From Bog-159 sp963707465 (GTDB lineage Bacteria; Acidobacteriota; Terriglobia; Bryobacterales; Bryobacteraceae): 64,000 nt of DNA. Positions within the stretch are counted from its first letter, which is position 1, and each line of letters starts with the position of its first letter. The translations under genes and the position numbers were made by a program. Location of the stretch: assembly GCA_963707465.1 (NCBI GenBank), contig CAVPQK010000024.1, forward strand, positions 930,001-994,000. Direction: 5' to 3'. The notes under the pieces are model-generated. The model had not been told where the DNA came from and did not search any database. It saw only the letters and a list, made by a program, of their open reading frames with translations. Positions 52,863 to 63,148 of this stretch are shown here, one piece after another.

Positions 52863-53408
52863 GTGAGGTATTTTCTCCGCCGCCGACAGCCTCCGGTCGA
52901 GCGCATTCTTCTGGTCGAGAGCGGTGCGCGTCACTTGATCGAGCGCGTGGTGCCTGGCTTGCGCCAGACCTACGGCGCGGCGATCCCCATCGATCTGGTC
53001 ACCTGCTACGCCGGCGCACCCGCGGCCATCGACGCGGTCCACCGCGTGAGCGAGCATCGCGGGCCCGAGGGGCGCCGCAAGCTTTATCGGGCGTTAAAGG
53101 CCAACCGTTATTCCATCATGGGAATGGTGTGTTCGGCCGAGCCCATCATGACCAAGTGGAAATGGGCGCTGGCCGCGCGGCTGCCGGTCAAGGTGTTCGT
53201 GATCAACGAAAATGGCGATTACTTCTGGCTCGATCGGGGCCATTGGCGCGCTATCCTGTATTTCGCGTTGTATCGCGCCGGACTCACCGGGTCGGGCGCC
53301 GTGCGTACGCTGGGGCGCCTGCTCGCATTTCCGTTCACTTTGGCGTATCTGTTACTCTATGCATCGACCGTGCATATGCGCCGCGCATGGCGCAAAGGTT
53401 ATCCCTAG
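52863..53408 (+). CDS. Conserved hypothetical protein with C-terminal membrane helix
   Basis: 181 residues if GTG 52863 is the start (an open frame begins at GTG 52818). It begins with a basic helix, then a Rossmann-like strand ILLVESGARHLIERVVPGLRQTYG and DLVTCYAGAP, then FVINENGDYFWLD, and a hydrophobic segment of about 20 residues near the end (LLAFPFTLAYLLLYASTV). Looks like a small glycosyltransferase-like or heptosyltransferase-like fold without a recognised active site. The quinone oxidoreductase follows after 6 bp. Confidence 0.6.
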   Translation: MRYFLRRRQPPVERILLVESGARHLIERVVPGLRQTYGAAIPIDLVTCYAGAPAAIDAVHRVSEHRGPEGRRKLYRALKANRYSIMGMVCSAEPIMTKWKWALAARLPVKVFVINENGDYFWLDRGHWRAILYFALYRAGLTGSGAVRTLGRLLAFPFTLAYLLLYASTVHMRRAWRKGYP

Positions 53409-53414
53409 AAAGCC

Positions 53415-54386
53415 ATGAAAGCCATTCAAGTAAAGAAAACTGGCGGACCGGACAACATGGAGCTGGTGGATCTGCCGCAGCCTGTGCCCGGACCGGGGCA
53501 GGCGCTAGTTAAGATCGCCGCTTCCGGCGTCAACTTCATCGACGTTTATTTTCGCACCGGAGTATACAAAGCCGACTTGCCGGCGACGCTGGGATCGGAA
53601 GCCGCGGGGACGGTGGAGGGCTTAGGCGCCGGCGTCACCGAGGTTGCGGCGGGAGACCGTGTGGCGTATGCCATGGCGCGCGGTTCGTACGCCGAATATG
53701 CGGTGGTCCCCGCCGCGCAATTGGTGAAGATTCCGCCGGTCATCGATTTTCAAACGGCAGCGGCGGCCATGCTACAGGGCATGACCGCGCACTACCTGAC
53801 CCATTCCACTTTCGCGCTGAAATCCGGCGACACGTGCGTGGTGCACGCCGCGGCCGGCGGCGTGGGATTGCTGCTGGTGCAAATGGCCCGGCGCATCGGC
53901 GCGCGCGTCATCGGCACCGTCTCCACCGAAGCCAAGGCGCAGCTTGCGAAACAGGCCGGCGCGGATGAAATCGTCTTTTATACACAGCAGGATTTCGCGG
54001 CCGAAGCGCGCCGGGTCACCGGCGGACGCGGCGTCGACGTGGTATACGACTCGGTGGGGGCCACCACGTTTGCGAAGAGTTTAGACTCTTTGCGCCCCCG
54101 CGGCATGCTGGCGCTGTTCGGGCAATCCAGCGGGCCGGTTCCGCCATTCGATCCGAACATCTTGAACGCAAAAGGTTCGCTCTTCCTTACCCGGCCGAGC
54201 CTGGCGCATCATTGTTTGACCCGCGAGGAACTTCTGTGGCGCGCGGGCGATGTGTTGGGTTGGATTGCATCCGGCGACCTGAAGATTCGCGTGGACCACG
54301 TGTATCCGCTCGCCGAAGCGGCCGCAGCCCACCGCGCTCTGGAAGGCCGCCATACCTCCGGCAAACTACTTCTGACCCCGGAATAG
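53415..54386 (+). CDS. Quinone oxidoreductase (zinc-independent MDR family)
   Basis: 323 residues. NADPH:quinone oxidoreductase signature: ASGVNFIDVYFRTGVYKADLPATLGSEAAGTVEGLGAGV, then VVHAAAGGVGLLLVQMARRIGARVIGT (cofactor loop AAGGVG) and GVDVVYDSVGATTF. The residues used to bind zinc in related alcohol dehydrogenases are absent, as expected. It reduces quinones or enones with NADPH. Ten bases separate it from the kinase gene. Confidence 0.94.
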   Translation: MKAIQVKKTGGPDNMELVDLPQPVPGPGQALVKIAASGVNFIDVYFRTGVYKADLPATLGSEAAGTVEGLGAGVTEVAAGDRVAYAMARGSYAEYAVVPAAQLVKIPPVIDFQTAAAAMLQGMTAHYLTHSTFALKSGDTCVVHAAAGGVGLLLVQMARRIGARVIGTVSTEAKAQLAKQAGADEIVFYTQQDFAAEARRVTGGRGVDVVYDSVGATTFAKSLDSLRPRGMLALFGQSSGPVPPFDPNILNAKGSLFLTRPSLAHHCLTREELLWRAGDVLGWIASGDLKIRVDHVYPLAEAAAAHRALEGRHTSGKLLLTPE

Positions 54387-54396
54387 CTCGCGCGCG

Positions 54397-56232
54397 ATGA
54401 GCACTCAGACCCGGTTGACGCTATCTTCGGTGCTGGTGATGACGGCCATAGTGGCCATCATCTCGATCCTCGATCTGGGCTATCAGATGGACGCGCAATA
54501 CGCGACCGCGCGGGAAAACGCCGAGTTTTTGCTGCGCATCGCGTCGAACGCGGTCGTGGACGTGCTGAACAGCGACCGCCAACGCCCCTGGCGCGAGGCT
54601 CTGGCCGCGTCCAACCTGGAACGGAAGCTGGTCGACATCATGACCGCTTCCCACGCTTTGCAGGAGATTGCCGTTTGCGACAACAATAACGAGATCATCC
54701 TGGACAGCGATCCCACCTCGCAGGGAAAGACCTTTCCGCACTATCAGAATTTCGGGCCGGTGGTCGACCACACCAACTGGCTCGACAAAGTGAAGATCCT
54801 GAACGAGCGGGTTTACTACCAACTCCAACAGCCGTTGGGCAGCACGCCGGGGAAACCGGAACTTTACGTGCGTGTGGTCATTTGGCCGGCGCTGATTAAG
54901 GAGAAGGATATCGTGCCCACGCTGAACAAGAGCGCCGGGGTGGCGCTGGCGTCGGTGGGCGGCGCGCTCTGCATCACGCTGCTGTTTTCGATGATCGCCT
55001 TCCGGCCGCTAGGCCGCCTGGGACGCCAGCTCGACCTGGTGGCCAGGGGTGAATATGATGCCAACGTCCTGGTTCCGGTTTCGCGCGCCCGCGCCGACGA
55101 GTTCGGCGTGATGGCCACCAAGGTCAACCTCCTGGGCCAGCGGTTGCGCGGCGCACAATACGATTTCTCCGATCTGCGCGGCAATTTCGAAAGGCTGCTG
55201 GATCAACTGGAAGACGCGGTGCTGATGTTCGGACGCGATCGCCGCCTGGTGGTGGCCTCCGGCGCGGTCGAGAGATTCCTGGGCAAAATGCGCGCCGACC
55301 TGATGGGACTCACTCTGCCGGAAGTGTTTCCGCCCAACACTACGCTGGGGCTGATGCTGGCGCAGGCCGCGCAAACCGGCCGGCTGATCCGCAACCGGCG
55401 CGTGCCCATTTCGAGCGGCGACGGCTCGGGCGCATTCGTGGCGTTGCTCTCGGTGGACATCCTGGAGCCGCTGGGGGCGGGGAACAACCCGGGCCGCGGC
55501 ACCGGACTGTTGGTGCGCTTGCGCGACCCGGAGGCTGCCCGGCAGGTCGGCCGCCAACTGCAGACGGCGGACCGCCTGACCGCCATCAGCCGCATCACCA
55601 GCGGCGTGGCGCACGAGGTGAAGAACCCGCTCAACGCGATTTTGATGCATGTGGAACTGGTGCGCATGAAACTGGCTCGCGAAGACACCGACGTGGCGCC
55701 GCAAATGGAAATCATTTCGCGCGAGATCCTGCGGCTGGATCGCGTGGTGAAAACGTTCCTCGATTTCACGCGGCCGGTGGAGCTGCATTTGGTGGAAGTG
55801 CCGCTGGACTCGTTCGTGCGCGAAATCGTGGATCTGGCCGGCCCCCAAGCGCAGGCGGCCGGCATCCAGGTGTTGGTCGGCCCGGATACGGATTCGGTCA
55901 ACATCCGGGTGGATGTCGACCTGATGAAGCAGGCCATTCTGAATGTGGTGGTGAACGCCATTCAGGCCATGCCGGACGGTGGCGAGTTGCGGATCGAGTG
56001 CGGGGTGCGGGAAGAAGAGGCGGAGATTCGCATCAGCGACACGGGCGCAGGCATCCCGCCGGAGTTACGCGACAAGATTTTCCGGCTTTACTACACGACG
56101 AAACCAGAGGGATCCGGTATCGGGCTGGCCATGACCTTCCGCATCGTCCAGTTGCATGACGGCGGCATCGACTTCACCAGCGAACCGGGCCAAGGCACGA
56201 CCTTCGTCTTGCGGCTGCCGCTGTCGGTATAG
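54397..56232 (+). CDS. Membrane-bound sensor histidine kinase
   Basis: 611 residues. N-terminal helix (about 9-30), a periplasmic sensing segment (31-180), second helix (about 182-203), HAMP (about 205-260), PAS-like domain (about 265-380), then HisKA with H-box VAHEVKNPLNAILMHVELV (His about 406) and the HATPase domain with N-box LNVVVNAIQAMPDGG, G1 DTGAGIP and G2 GSGIGLAM. No response regulator is adjacent. It is probably NtrB-like and cytoplasmically coupled to an NtrC-type regulator elsewhere. Confidence 0.95.
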   Translation: MSTQTRLTLSSVLVMTAIVAIISILDLGYQMDAQYATARENAEFLLRIASNAVVDVLNSDRQRPWREALAASNLERKLVDIMTASHALQEIAVCDNNNEIILDSDPTSQGKTFPHYQNFGPVVDHTNWLDKVKILNERVYYQLQQPLGSTPGKPELYVRVVIWPALIKEKDIVPTLNKSAGVALASVGGALCITLLFSMIAFRPLGRLGRQLDLVARGEYDANVLVPVSRARADEFGVMATKVNLLGQRLRGAQYDFSDLRGNFERLLDQLEDAVLMFGRDRRLVVASGAVERFLGKMRADLMGLTLPEVFPPNTTLGLMLAQAAQTGRLIRNRRVPISSGDGSGAFVALLSVDILEPLGAGNNPGRGTGLLVRLRDPEAARQVGRQLQTADRLTAISRITSGVAHEVKNPLNAILMHVELVRMKLAREDTDVAPQMEIISREILRLDRVVKTFLDFTRPVELHLVEVPLDSFVREIVDLAGPQAQAAGIQVLVGPDTDSVNIRVDVDLMKQAILNVVVNAIQAMPDGGELRIECGVREEEAEIRISDTGAGIPPELRDKIFRLYYTTKPEGSGIGLAMTFRIVQLHDGGIDFTSEPGQGTTFVLRLPLSV

Positions 56233-56248
56233 CCGGGCGGGCCGGAAC

Positions 56249-56292
56249 AAAAGCATATTTCGCCGCCGATGAACGCAGATGAACGCCGATAG
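56249..56292. repeat. Dispersed GAACGCCGAT repeat, copy 3
   Basis: AAAAGCATATTTCGCCGCCG followed by ATGAACGCAGATGAACGCCG. Same core as the array at 29671-30600 and the copy at 917-951. It sits 13 bp after the kinase stop. Confidence 0.75.
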
Positions 56293-56339
56293 AGCGTGGG
56301 TCAGTCATGCGCAATGGTATAATGGGCGTTCCCATTGCC

Positions 56340-56960
56340 ATGCGTTCGCCAGGTCATGAGTCGCGCTCGTCCATGTTGCTTTGCGGCGCGTTCATTGTGC
56401 CGATTGTGCTTCTGGCGAGCTGCACCCTGCGCCCCACCAAGACAGCCGCCGCGCCTCCGCCGCCCACCCCTGCGGCCGTCCAGCCGGCGGCGCCGGAACA
56501 GCCTCTCTCGATTCCGCAGACAGCGGTGACGCTTCCCGGCTATCAGGAGGTGAACCCGGATGCCATTCCGCAGGTGACGCCGCCGGCTCCCCCGCCGGAG
56601 AAAGCGGAGGCTCCGCCCGCTCCGCGCACCGCCCGCCGGAGCGCTGCCAGTCCGCCGAAGCCCGAGCCGGAGCCCGAAGCCGAAGCGCCGCCGGCGCCGG
56701 TCGTGACAGAGCAGGCGCCTATCCAGCCCATCTTGAACGGCGAAGAACAGAAACGGATGAAGGAGATCATCGAGGGGCGTAAGAGGCAGACCGACGAACT
56801 GCTGAAGGGACATTCGTCCAGCCACGATCAGCCGTTGGTGGATCGCATCAATTCTTTCCTGTTGCAATGCGCGCAAGCGGAACAGCGCGGCGACTACGCG
56901 CAGGCGGACGCCTTGTCCGAGCGAGCCCTGATCCTGGCGAAGGAACTGCAGGGTGAATAA
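56340..56960 (+). CDS. Proline-rich lipoprotein
   Basis: 206 residues from ATG 56340 (also open from 56307). The signal peptide ends in a lipobox, LLASC, near residue 28. A Pro/Ala-rich extended region (about 34-135) follows, then a helical C-terminal domain (QKRMKEIIEGRKRQTDELLKG and LLQCAQAEQRGDYAQADALSERA). Possibly an envelope spacer lipoprotein. A TATAAT lies 16 nt before the start. The next gene overlaps it by 8 bp. Confidence 0.75.
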   Translation: MRSPGHESRSSMLLCGAFIVPIVLLASCTLRPTKTAAAPPPPTPAAVQPAAPEQPLSIPQTAVTLPGYQEVNPDAIPQVTPPAPPPEKAEAPPAPRTARRSAASPPKPEPEPEAEAPPAPVVTEQAPIQPILNGEEQKRMKEIIEGRKRQTDELLKGHSSSHDQPLVDRINSFLLQCAQAEQRGDYAQADALSERALILAKELQGE

Positions 56961-58032
56961 TGAGTTCGCAGGCCGCCGCCATCTGATCGGCGCCGGCCTG
57001 GAGAACCGCGAGCTGGATGCCATGCTGGTCGCGTCGCCGGCCAACGTCCGCTATCTGACGGGCTTTACGGGCAGCAACGGAATCCTGCTGGTGCTGCCGG
57101 GCGAACAGATTTTCTTCACCGACCCGCGTTACGCCATTCAATCCGGCGATGAAGTCTCTTGCCGGACGCAGGTGTCGAAAGGCCCGCTACTGCCAGCCGT
57201 GATGGCGGTTGTGGCGGCGCGGCGGATCCGGCGGCTGGGCTTCGAGCGCACACATTTGTCCTATGATGGCTTCGACATGCTGCGCTCCAAGATGCCGGTG
57301 AACACCGCGCTGGAGCCGGTTTCGGGCTGGCTGGAAGCGCATCGCATGTTGAAGTCGGAATCCGAAATCGAGCGGATCCGGCGCTCCGTCGCGACCAATT
57401 CCAAAGCATTCGAGGCGGCCGCGCGGCGCATAAGGCCGGGCATGCGCGAGCGGGATCTGGCCGCCGAAATCGACCATCAGATGCGCCGTCTGGGAGCGGA
57501 GAAGCCGGCGTTCGAGACCATCGTGGCCTCTGGCGAGCGATCGGCCCTGCCGCACGCGCACCCCACCGGCGCGGCCTTGGAAGCGCGGCAACTGGTGCTC
57601 ATTGATATGGGCGCGTTCCAGGATGGATACGCCAGCGACATGACGCGCATGCTGTTTCTGGGGGTGCCGGGCGTGCGCGTGAAGCGCTTGTATCGCGCGG
57701 TGCTGGAGGCGCAATTGGCCGCCATCGACGCGGTGCGGCCGGGCGTCACCGCGGCGCACGTGGACCGGCAGGCGCGCAACGAGCTGAAGGCTTACAAGCT
57801 GGACGGCGCGTTCGTGCATTCCACCGGTCACGGGCTGGGACTCGAGATTCACGAACTGCCGCGCATCGGCAGGAAGGACAAGACACCGCTTGCCGCCGGC
57901 ATGGCGATTACCATAGAGCCCGGCGTTTACCTGGAAGGGCTGGGCGGCATCCGGATCGAGGATACCGTGGTGGTGACCGCATCCGGCTGCGAGGTGCTGA
58001 CGCCGACCAGCAAAGAGTTGCGGGTGGTCTGA
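56953..58032 (+). CDS. Xaa-Pro aminopeptidase/dipeptidase (M24B)
   Basis: 359 residues; GTG start inside the preceding lipoprotein gene. Metal ligands of the pita-bread fold are present: LIDMGAFQDGYASDMTRM (Asp, Asp), HSTGHGLGLEIHELPRI (His), ITIEPGVYLEG (Glu) and GIRIEDTVVV (Glu). N-terminal creatinase-like domain holds PANVRYLTGFTGSNGILLV. It removes residues before proline in peptides. Confidence 0.94.
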   Translation: MNNEFAGRRHLIGAGLENRELDAMLVASPANVRYLTGFTGSNGILLVLPGEQIFFTDPRYAIQSGDEVSCRTQVSKGPLLPAVMAVVAARRIRRLGFERTHLSYDGFDMLRSKMPVNTALEPVSGWLEAHRMLKSESEIERIRRSVATNSKAFEAAARRIRPGMRERDLAAEIDHQMRRLGAEKPAFETIVASGERSALPHAHPTGAALEARQLVLIDMGAFQDGYASDMTRMLFLGVPGVRVKRLYRAVLEAQLAAIDAVRPGVTAAHVDRQARNELKAYKLDGAFVHSTGHGLGLEIHELPRIGRKDKTPLAAGMAITIEPGVYLEGLGGIRIEDTVVVTASGCEVLTPTSKELRVV

Positions 58033-58072
58033 TGTGTGGCGCATCCAGGCGCGGCACGGCCCTCCGCCGGAG

Positions 58073-60099
58073 CTATTCGACGGCGATGGTGACGGTGTTA
58101 GAGGCGATGCCTTCCATGGAGATCACAACCGGCGTGGCGGCGTTGGCGGCCAATCCCGCGGGCACCTGCGCATTCACCTGGTAGAGCCCGACATAGCCGG
58201 GCGCGAGGCCGGAGAACGATACGTCGGCCGGCACGCCGCCGATGGTCACGTGGGCGTGGCGGCCGTGTAGACAAGCGAGTCGGCGGGAGCGGGGGAGCCC
58301 GGCTGCTGCGGGACGGTTACGGGGCCGAGGCCGGTGCAGAAGATCTGCAGGACCGTGCTGCCGGGCGTCGCGGGGCTGGAGGCATCGACCAAACGGTTGG
58401 ACGTGTCGAGAATCGCTCCCTGGCCCGAGCCTTGCGCGTTAGTGGCGAAGATCGCGGGCGCGGAGGTCGCCAGATTCACCGTTTGGGCAGTCCCCGTCTG
58501 GCCGTCGAGCGTGGCGGCGAGATTCGCCTGGGGTTGTCCGGCCAATTCCCAGGGGACCTGTAGGTTGACTTGCCCGCCGGAGACGAAGAACAGGGGCGCA
58601 GGCGCGCTGGTATCGAACGCAAGGGAAAGCCCGGAAAGGCTGGCCGGCAGCGGCGATTGCGTGGCGCTGATCGGGGAGGGCAGGAAGAAGTCGCCGAATG
58701 CCGAGGCGATGCTGCCCGGGGACACGGGGGCTGTGTAACTGGCGGCGGTCACGAGGCCGTTGGGGTTTATGGCAGGCTCGGGGACGGCCAGCTTCAGCCT
58801 AAACACTGTGCCGAGACCCGCCGCCCCGCCGCCCCGCGTAGTTCCATAGAGGGTGCCGTCCCCCGCAATTACCAAGTACTCGGGGCCGGTGACGCCGCCG
58901 CCTGTGAAGCTGTAGAGCGTCGTCTCGGCCCAAGCCGCGCCGGCCGCGGCGGGCGGCGTCAGGGAGAAGATCGCGCCGCAGTACATATTCCCGCACGGGA
59001 TGGTGTACGCAACGCCGTAGAGCGTCCCGTTGCTTCCCACGGTGAGGAGGCTGATACCGTTCCCGGCACTCGCCGCTGTGAAACTGTAGAGTGTGCTCTC
59101 GGACCAAGGGGCGCCCGGTGTCGCCGGCGGTGTCAGCGACCACACACTGTACGTTTGGCTGCCCGAGCTGGAGACTCCGCCAGCGGCGGTTCCGTAGAGC
59201 GTTCCCCCGCCCCCTACCGCGAGCGAATCGGGCTGGGCGTCGGTGAAGTTCCAAAGCGCGGTCCACGCGTGATTGCTGCCGCCGACCGGGGGCGAAAGCG
59301 ATAATACCTGGCCGCTCGGCGGGCCGCTTGTGCTGTAAATGCTCACGTAGGGCAGCCCGCCGCCCCCAATCACTACGTTTGAGTATCCGACGGTGGCCGG
59401 AAAGCTATCAAGAACGGCCCGGGTCCACGCGCCCCCAAGCGTTGCAGGAGGTGTCAGCGAGTACACATAGCCTGGTTCCGAGGCGGTCCAACAGTTCGGA
59501 CCAAACAAGAGCCAACACGGGCCGGGGGCCGTTATGCCGTACAGCGCTCCGCTGCCGCCGGTCACGACGCTGGCCTCGGGACGCACTGCGTTGAAAGTAA
59601 AAAGCACGGCCTCGGTCCACCCGCCGCCAGGGGCGGCGGGCGGGGCTAGGGAGAAGATCACACCACATCCGTCCGGACCGCTGTAGCCGGAAAGGCAGGC
59701 GGAGTCGTCTCCCCCGTCCGGTGTGGTTCCATAGAGCACCCCAGTACTGCCGACCGCCACGCCCCCGGGTCCCCACCGTCCGCACCGCAAGTGAAGCTAT
59801 AGAGCACAGTCTCCGCCCAAGCGCCGCTTGGCGCGGCGGGCGGCGCCAGCGAGTACAGCGTGCCGCAGCCGTAGGTTCCGCCCGAGAAGGTAGCCCCCGT
59901 AGAGGACTCCACCGTTTCCGACCGCGAGACCGGACGGGGCGCTGCCGTCACAACGGGACGTCCCTGAGCAGCCCGCGAAGTCGTAGATAGTGGTGAAGGT
60001 GGGCGACCCCAATGTCTGAGCAGCCACGCGCGGGGTGTGGCCAAGCGCCAGCGCGAGCAATGCCCCGACGCCCTGCGCCGCCAGCAGTCGCGCGGGCAT
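58073..60099 (-). pseudogene. GloVer-repeat exported protein, Solibacter-type C-terminus, three frameshifts
   Basis: Starts MPARLLAAQGVGALLALALG (signal peptide). Repeated blades such as GVLYGTTPDGGDD, GTLYGVAYTIPCG and GTLYGTTRGGGAAG followed by IFSLTPPA mark the GloVer-type (TIGR03803-like) repeat. The C-terminal part (VPWELAGQPQANLAATLDGQTG, LQIFCTGLGPVT) is the Solibacter-type domain (TIGR03437-like). The frame changes near 59897, 59770 and 58245; the last portion (HVTIGGVPADVSFSGLAPGYVG) ends at the TAG in 58073-58075. Whole length would be about 675. Confidence 0.75.
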
Positions 60100-60402
60100 G
60101 GCTACGGCCTCCTTACACTGGCGGCCGTGGAAAGGGCCGTCGCATAAACGTGGATCATCTTCGCGTCGGGAGGGGGGAACATGGACGTGAACGCGGGCGG
60201 CACGCCGGCAGGCGGTCCGACGTCGCTCTGCAAAGCCTCGAGGGTTACCGGGGTTGGGGTGAGCGCGCCCGGCAGATTCCGCACTAGGAACATTTGCGTC
60301 GAGAGTATCACAAGCGGAAGCGGATGTAAAGTGACGAAGATCTATTTACGTGTTTATCTGTTGTTGGATATCTATTTACGCCGTGGGGCTGGTCGGACGG
60401 AA

Positions 60403-60430
60403 AACCGATCCCTTACGGTCGCGGTTCGGA
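60403..60430. repeat. GAGCCGCGACCGT repeat, diverged inverted copy
   Basis: ACCGATCCCTTACGGTCGCGG; inverse match to 19494-19520 with several differences. The 393-bp gap between 60099 and 60493 holds this and otherwise nothing I can support; a 69-codon minus-strand frame at 60102-60311 has no recognisable content. Confidence 0.6.
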
Positions 60431-60492
60431 AACCAGCGCGCCTCCTACAGGCCGCAAGCGCCCGACTCTCTCTGCTATTCTAGTCAGTTGCT

Positions 60493-60955
60493 ATGACCGT
60501 AGACGAGATCCGCGAGCTGATCAACCTCGCTACCGAAACCGCCATCGACGAGTTGGAGGTGCAGCGCGGCGAGAACCGCGTGCGCATCCGCCGCTCCGTT
60601 GCCGGCCATCAAGGTCTGGTTTTGGCGCACACCGCGCCACAGCCGGCAGCGCCACTCAGCGTGGCCGCTCCCGCGTCCGCCGGCCCGCCGGCGGCCGCTA
60701 AGGAAACGCCCAAGGAGCCCGGCGCCGATCCGAACCTGCTGCTGGTCCGCTCCCCCATCGTGGGCACTTTCTACGAAGCCTCCGCGCCCGACACCCCTCC
60801 GTTTGTGCGCGTGGGCGAGCGCGTGCAGCCGGGCAAGGTCTTGTGCATCATCGAGTCCATGAAGCTCATGAATGAGATCGAGGCAGAGGTCTCCGGGATC
60901 GTGGAAAGCAAGCTGGTGATGAACGGACAGCCCGTGGAGTACGGGGAGGCGTTGT

Positions 60956-60975
<20 letters not shown>
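60493..60975 (+). CDS. accB: Biotin carboxyl carrier protein of acetyl-CoA carboxylase
   Basis: 160 residues. C-terminal biotinyl domain with the biotinylation site IIESMKLMNEIEAE (Lys124); the N-terminal 50 residues (MTVDEIRELINLATETAIDELEV) form the BCCP helical part, joined by an Ala/Pro-rich linker. It carries carboxyl groups from AccC to the transferase in fatty acid synthesis. It overlaps accC by 20 bp. A TATTCT box lies 11 nt before the ATG. Confidence 0.96.
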
Positions 60976-62326
<1,351 letters not shown>

Positions 62327-62336
62327 GCCGGCCGTT

Positions 62337-62639
62337 ATGCGCCTGCGCACCGCCAAGGATCGGCTCAAAGTCGAACACAGCATCATCGATGGCGTGCGCG
62401 AGATCCTGGAGCGCGTGTTGGCAGGCACTCCCGAAATCCGTTCCATAATCCCTGGCGTCATCCGGCCGGTGCGCGACGCGCGCGGTCCGGTAAAGGTGCA
62501 CATCACCGTGCCGGTGCAAAATGGATGGAAGGCCATCGCGTTGAGCGCGGGCGCCCGCCAGGAGCTTTTCATCAGCACTGCGCTCTCCAGGGAAGAAGTC
62601 GAACTGGCGCTCGAGCGGGCCGGCGCGCTACCCGGCTGA
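62337..62639 (+). CDS. DUF2103-family protein
   Basis: 100 residues, eleven bases after accC, on the same strand and probably cotranscribed. It matches the short DUF2103 pattern: KVEHSIIDGVREILERVLAGTPEIRSIIPGVIRPV and VKVHITVPVQNGWKAIALSAGARQELFIST. Function not established; described as a predicted metal-binding or nucleic-acid-like family. Confidence 0.6.
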   Translation: MRLRTAKDRLKVEHSIIDGVREILERVLAGTPEIRSIIPGVIRPVRDARGPVKVHITVPVQNGWKAIALSAGARQELFISTALSREEVELALERAGALPG

Positions 62640-62693
62640 TCGCCTCGCCAATCCCTAAAGACTCCGGCCAAGGCCGCCGATTCAACCATTGAT

Positions 62694-63095
62694 ATGTTTG
62701 AATGGAAACCAGAATACAGCGTTCAGATCCCTGAAATCGACGCCCAGCACAAGCGGCTCTTTGCCTTGGCCTTCGAGCTGCACGAGGCCATGGCGCAAGG
62801 CAAGGGCAGGACTGTCCTCGAACAGTCTCTGGCCCAATTGGTGGATTACACTAAGGTTCATTTCGCCAAAGAAGAGCAGTTCATGGGCAAGTACCGCTAT
62901 CCCGAGCTCGCCGCTCACAAGGCGCAGCACGATCAACTCACCGCCCAGGTCATCGAACTGCAAAAGGAGTTTAGCGCCGGAAACACAATGTTGACCGTTA
63001 GCCTGATGACTTTCCTGAAGAATTGGCTGGAGCACCACATCGCCGGGTCCGACCAGCAGTACAGCGTCTATATTCGCGGCATGCGCGCCGCCTGA
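62694..63095 (+). CDS. Bacteriohemerythrin
   Basis: 133 residues, single-domain hemerythrin. The diiron ligands fit the family: His in IDAQHKRLF, His/Glu in VHFAKEEQFM, His in ELAAHKAQHDQ, and HH...D in EHHIAGSDQQY. It binds oxygen reversibly at a diiron site, and may store or sense oxygen. Separate from DUF2103 by 54 bp. Confidence 0.94.
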   Translation: MFEWKPEYSVQIPEIDAQHKRLFALAFELHEAMAQGKGRTVLEQSLAQLVDYTKVHFAKEEQFMGKYRYPELAAHKAQHDQLTAQVIELQKEFSAGNTMLTVSLMTFLKNWLEHHIAGSDQQYSVYIRGMRAA

Positions 63096-63148
63096 CATTA
63101 GCCGAATTCGTTCGGGAACAATCCGCGCTTGCCGGTGTCTCCAGACCT

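Noticed and set aside
60102..60311. 69-residue minus-strand ORF upstream of the GloVer pseudogene
   Set aside because: No recognisable content, repeat-rich surroundings, no start signal.
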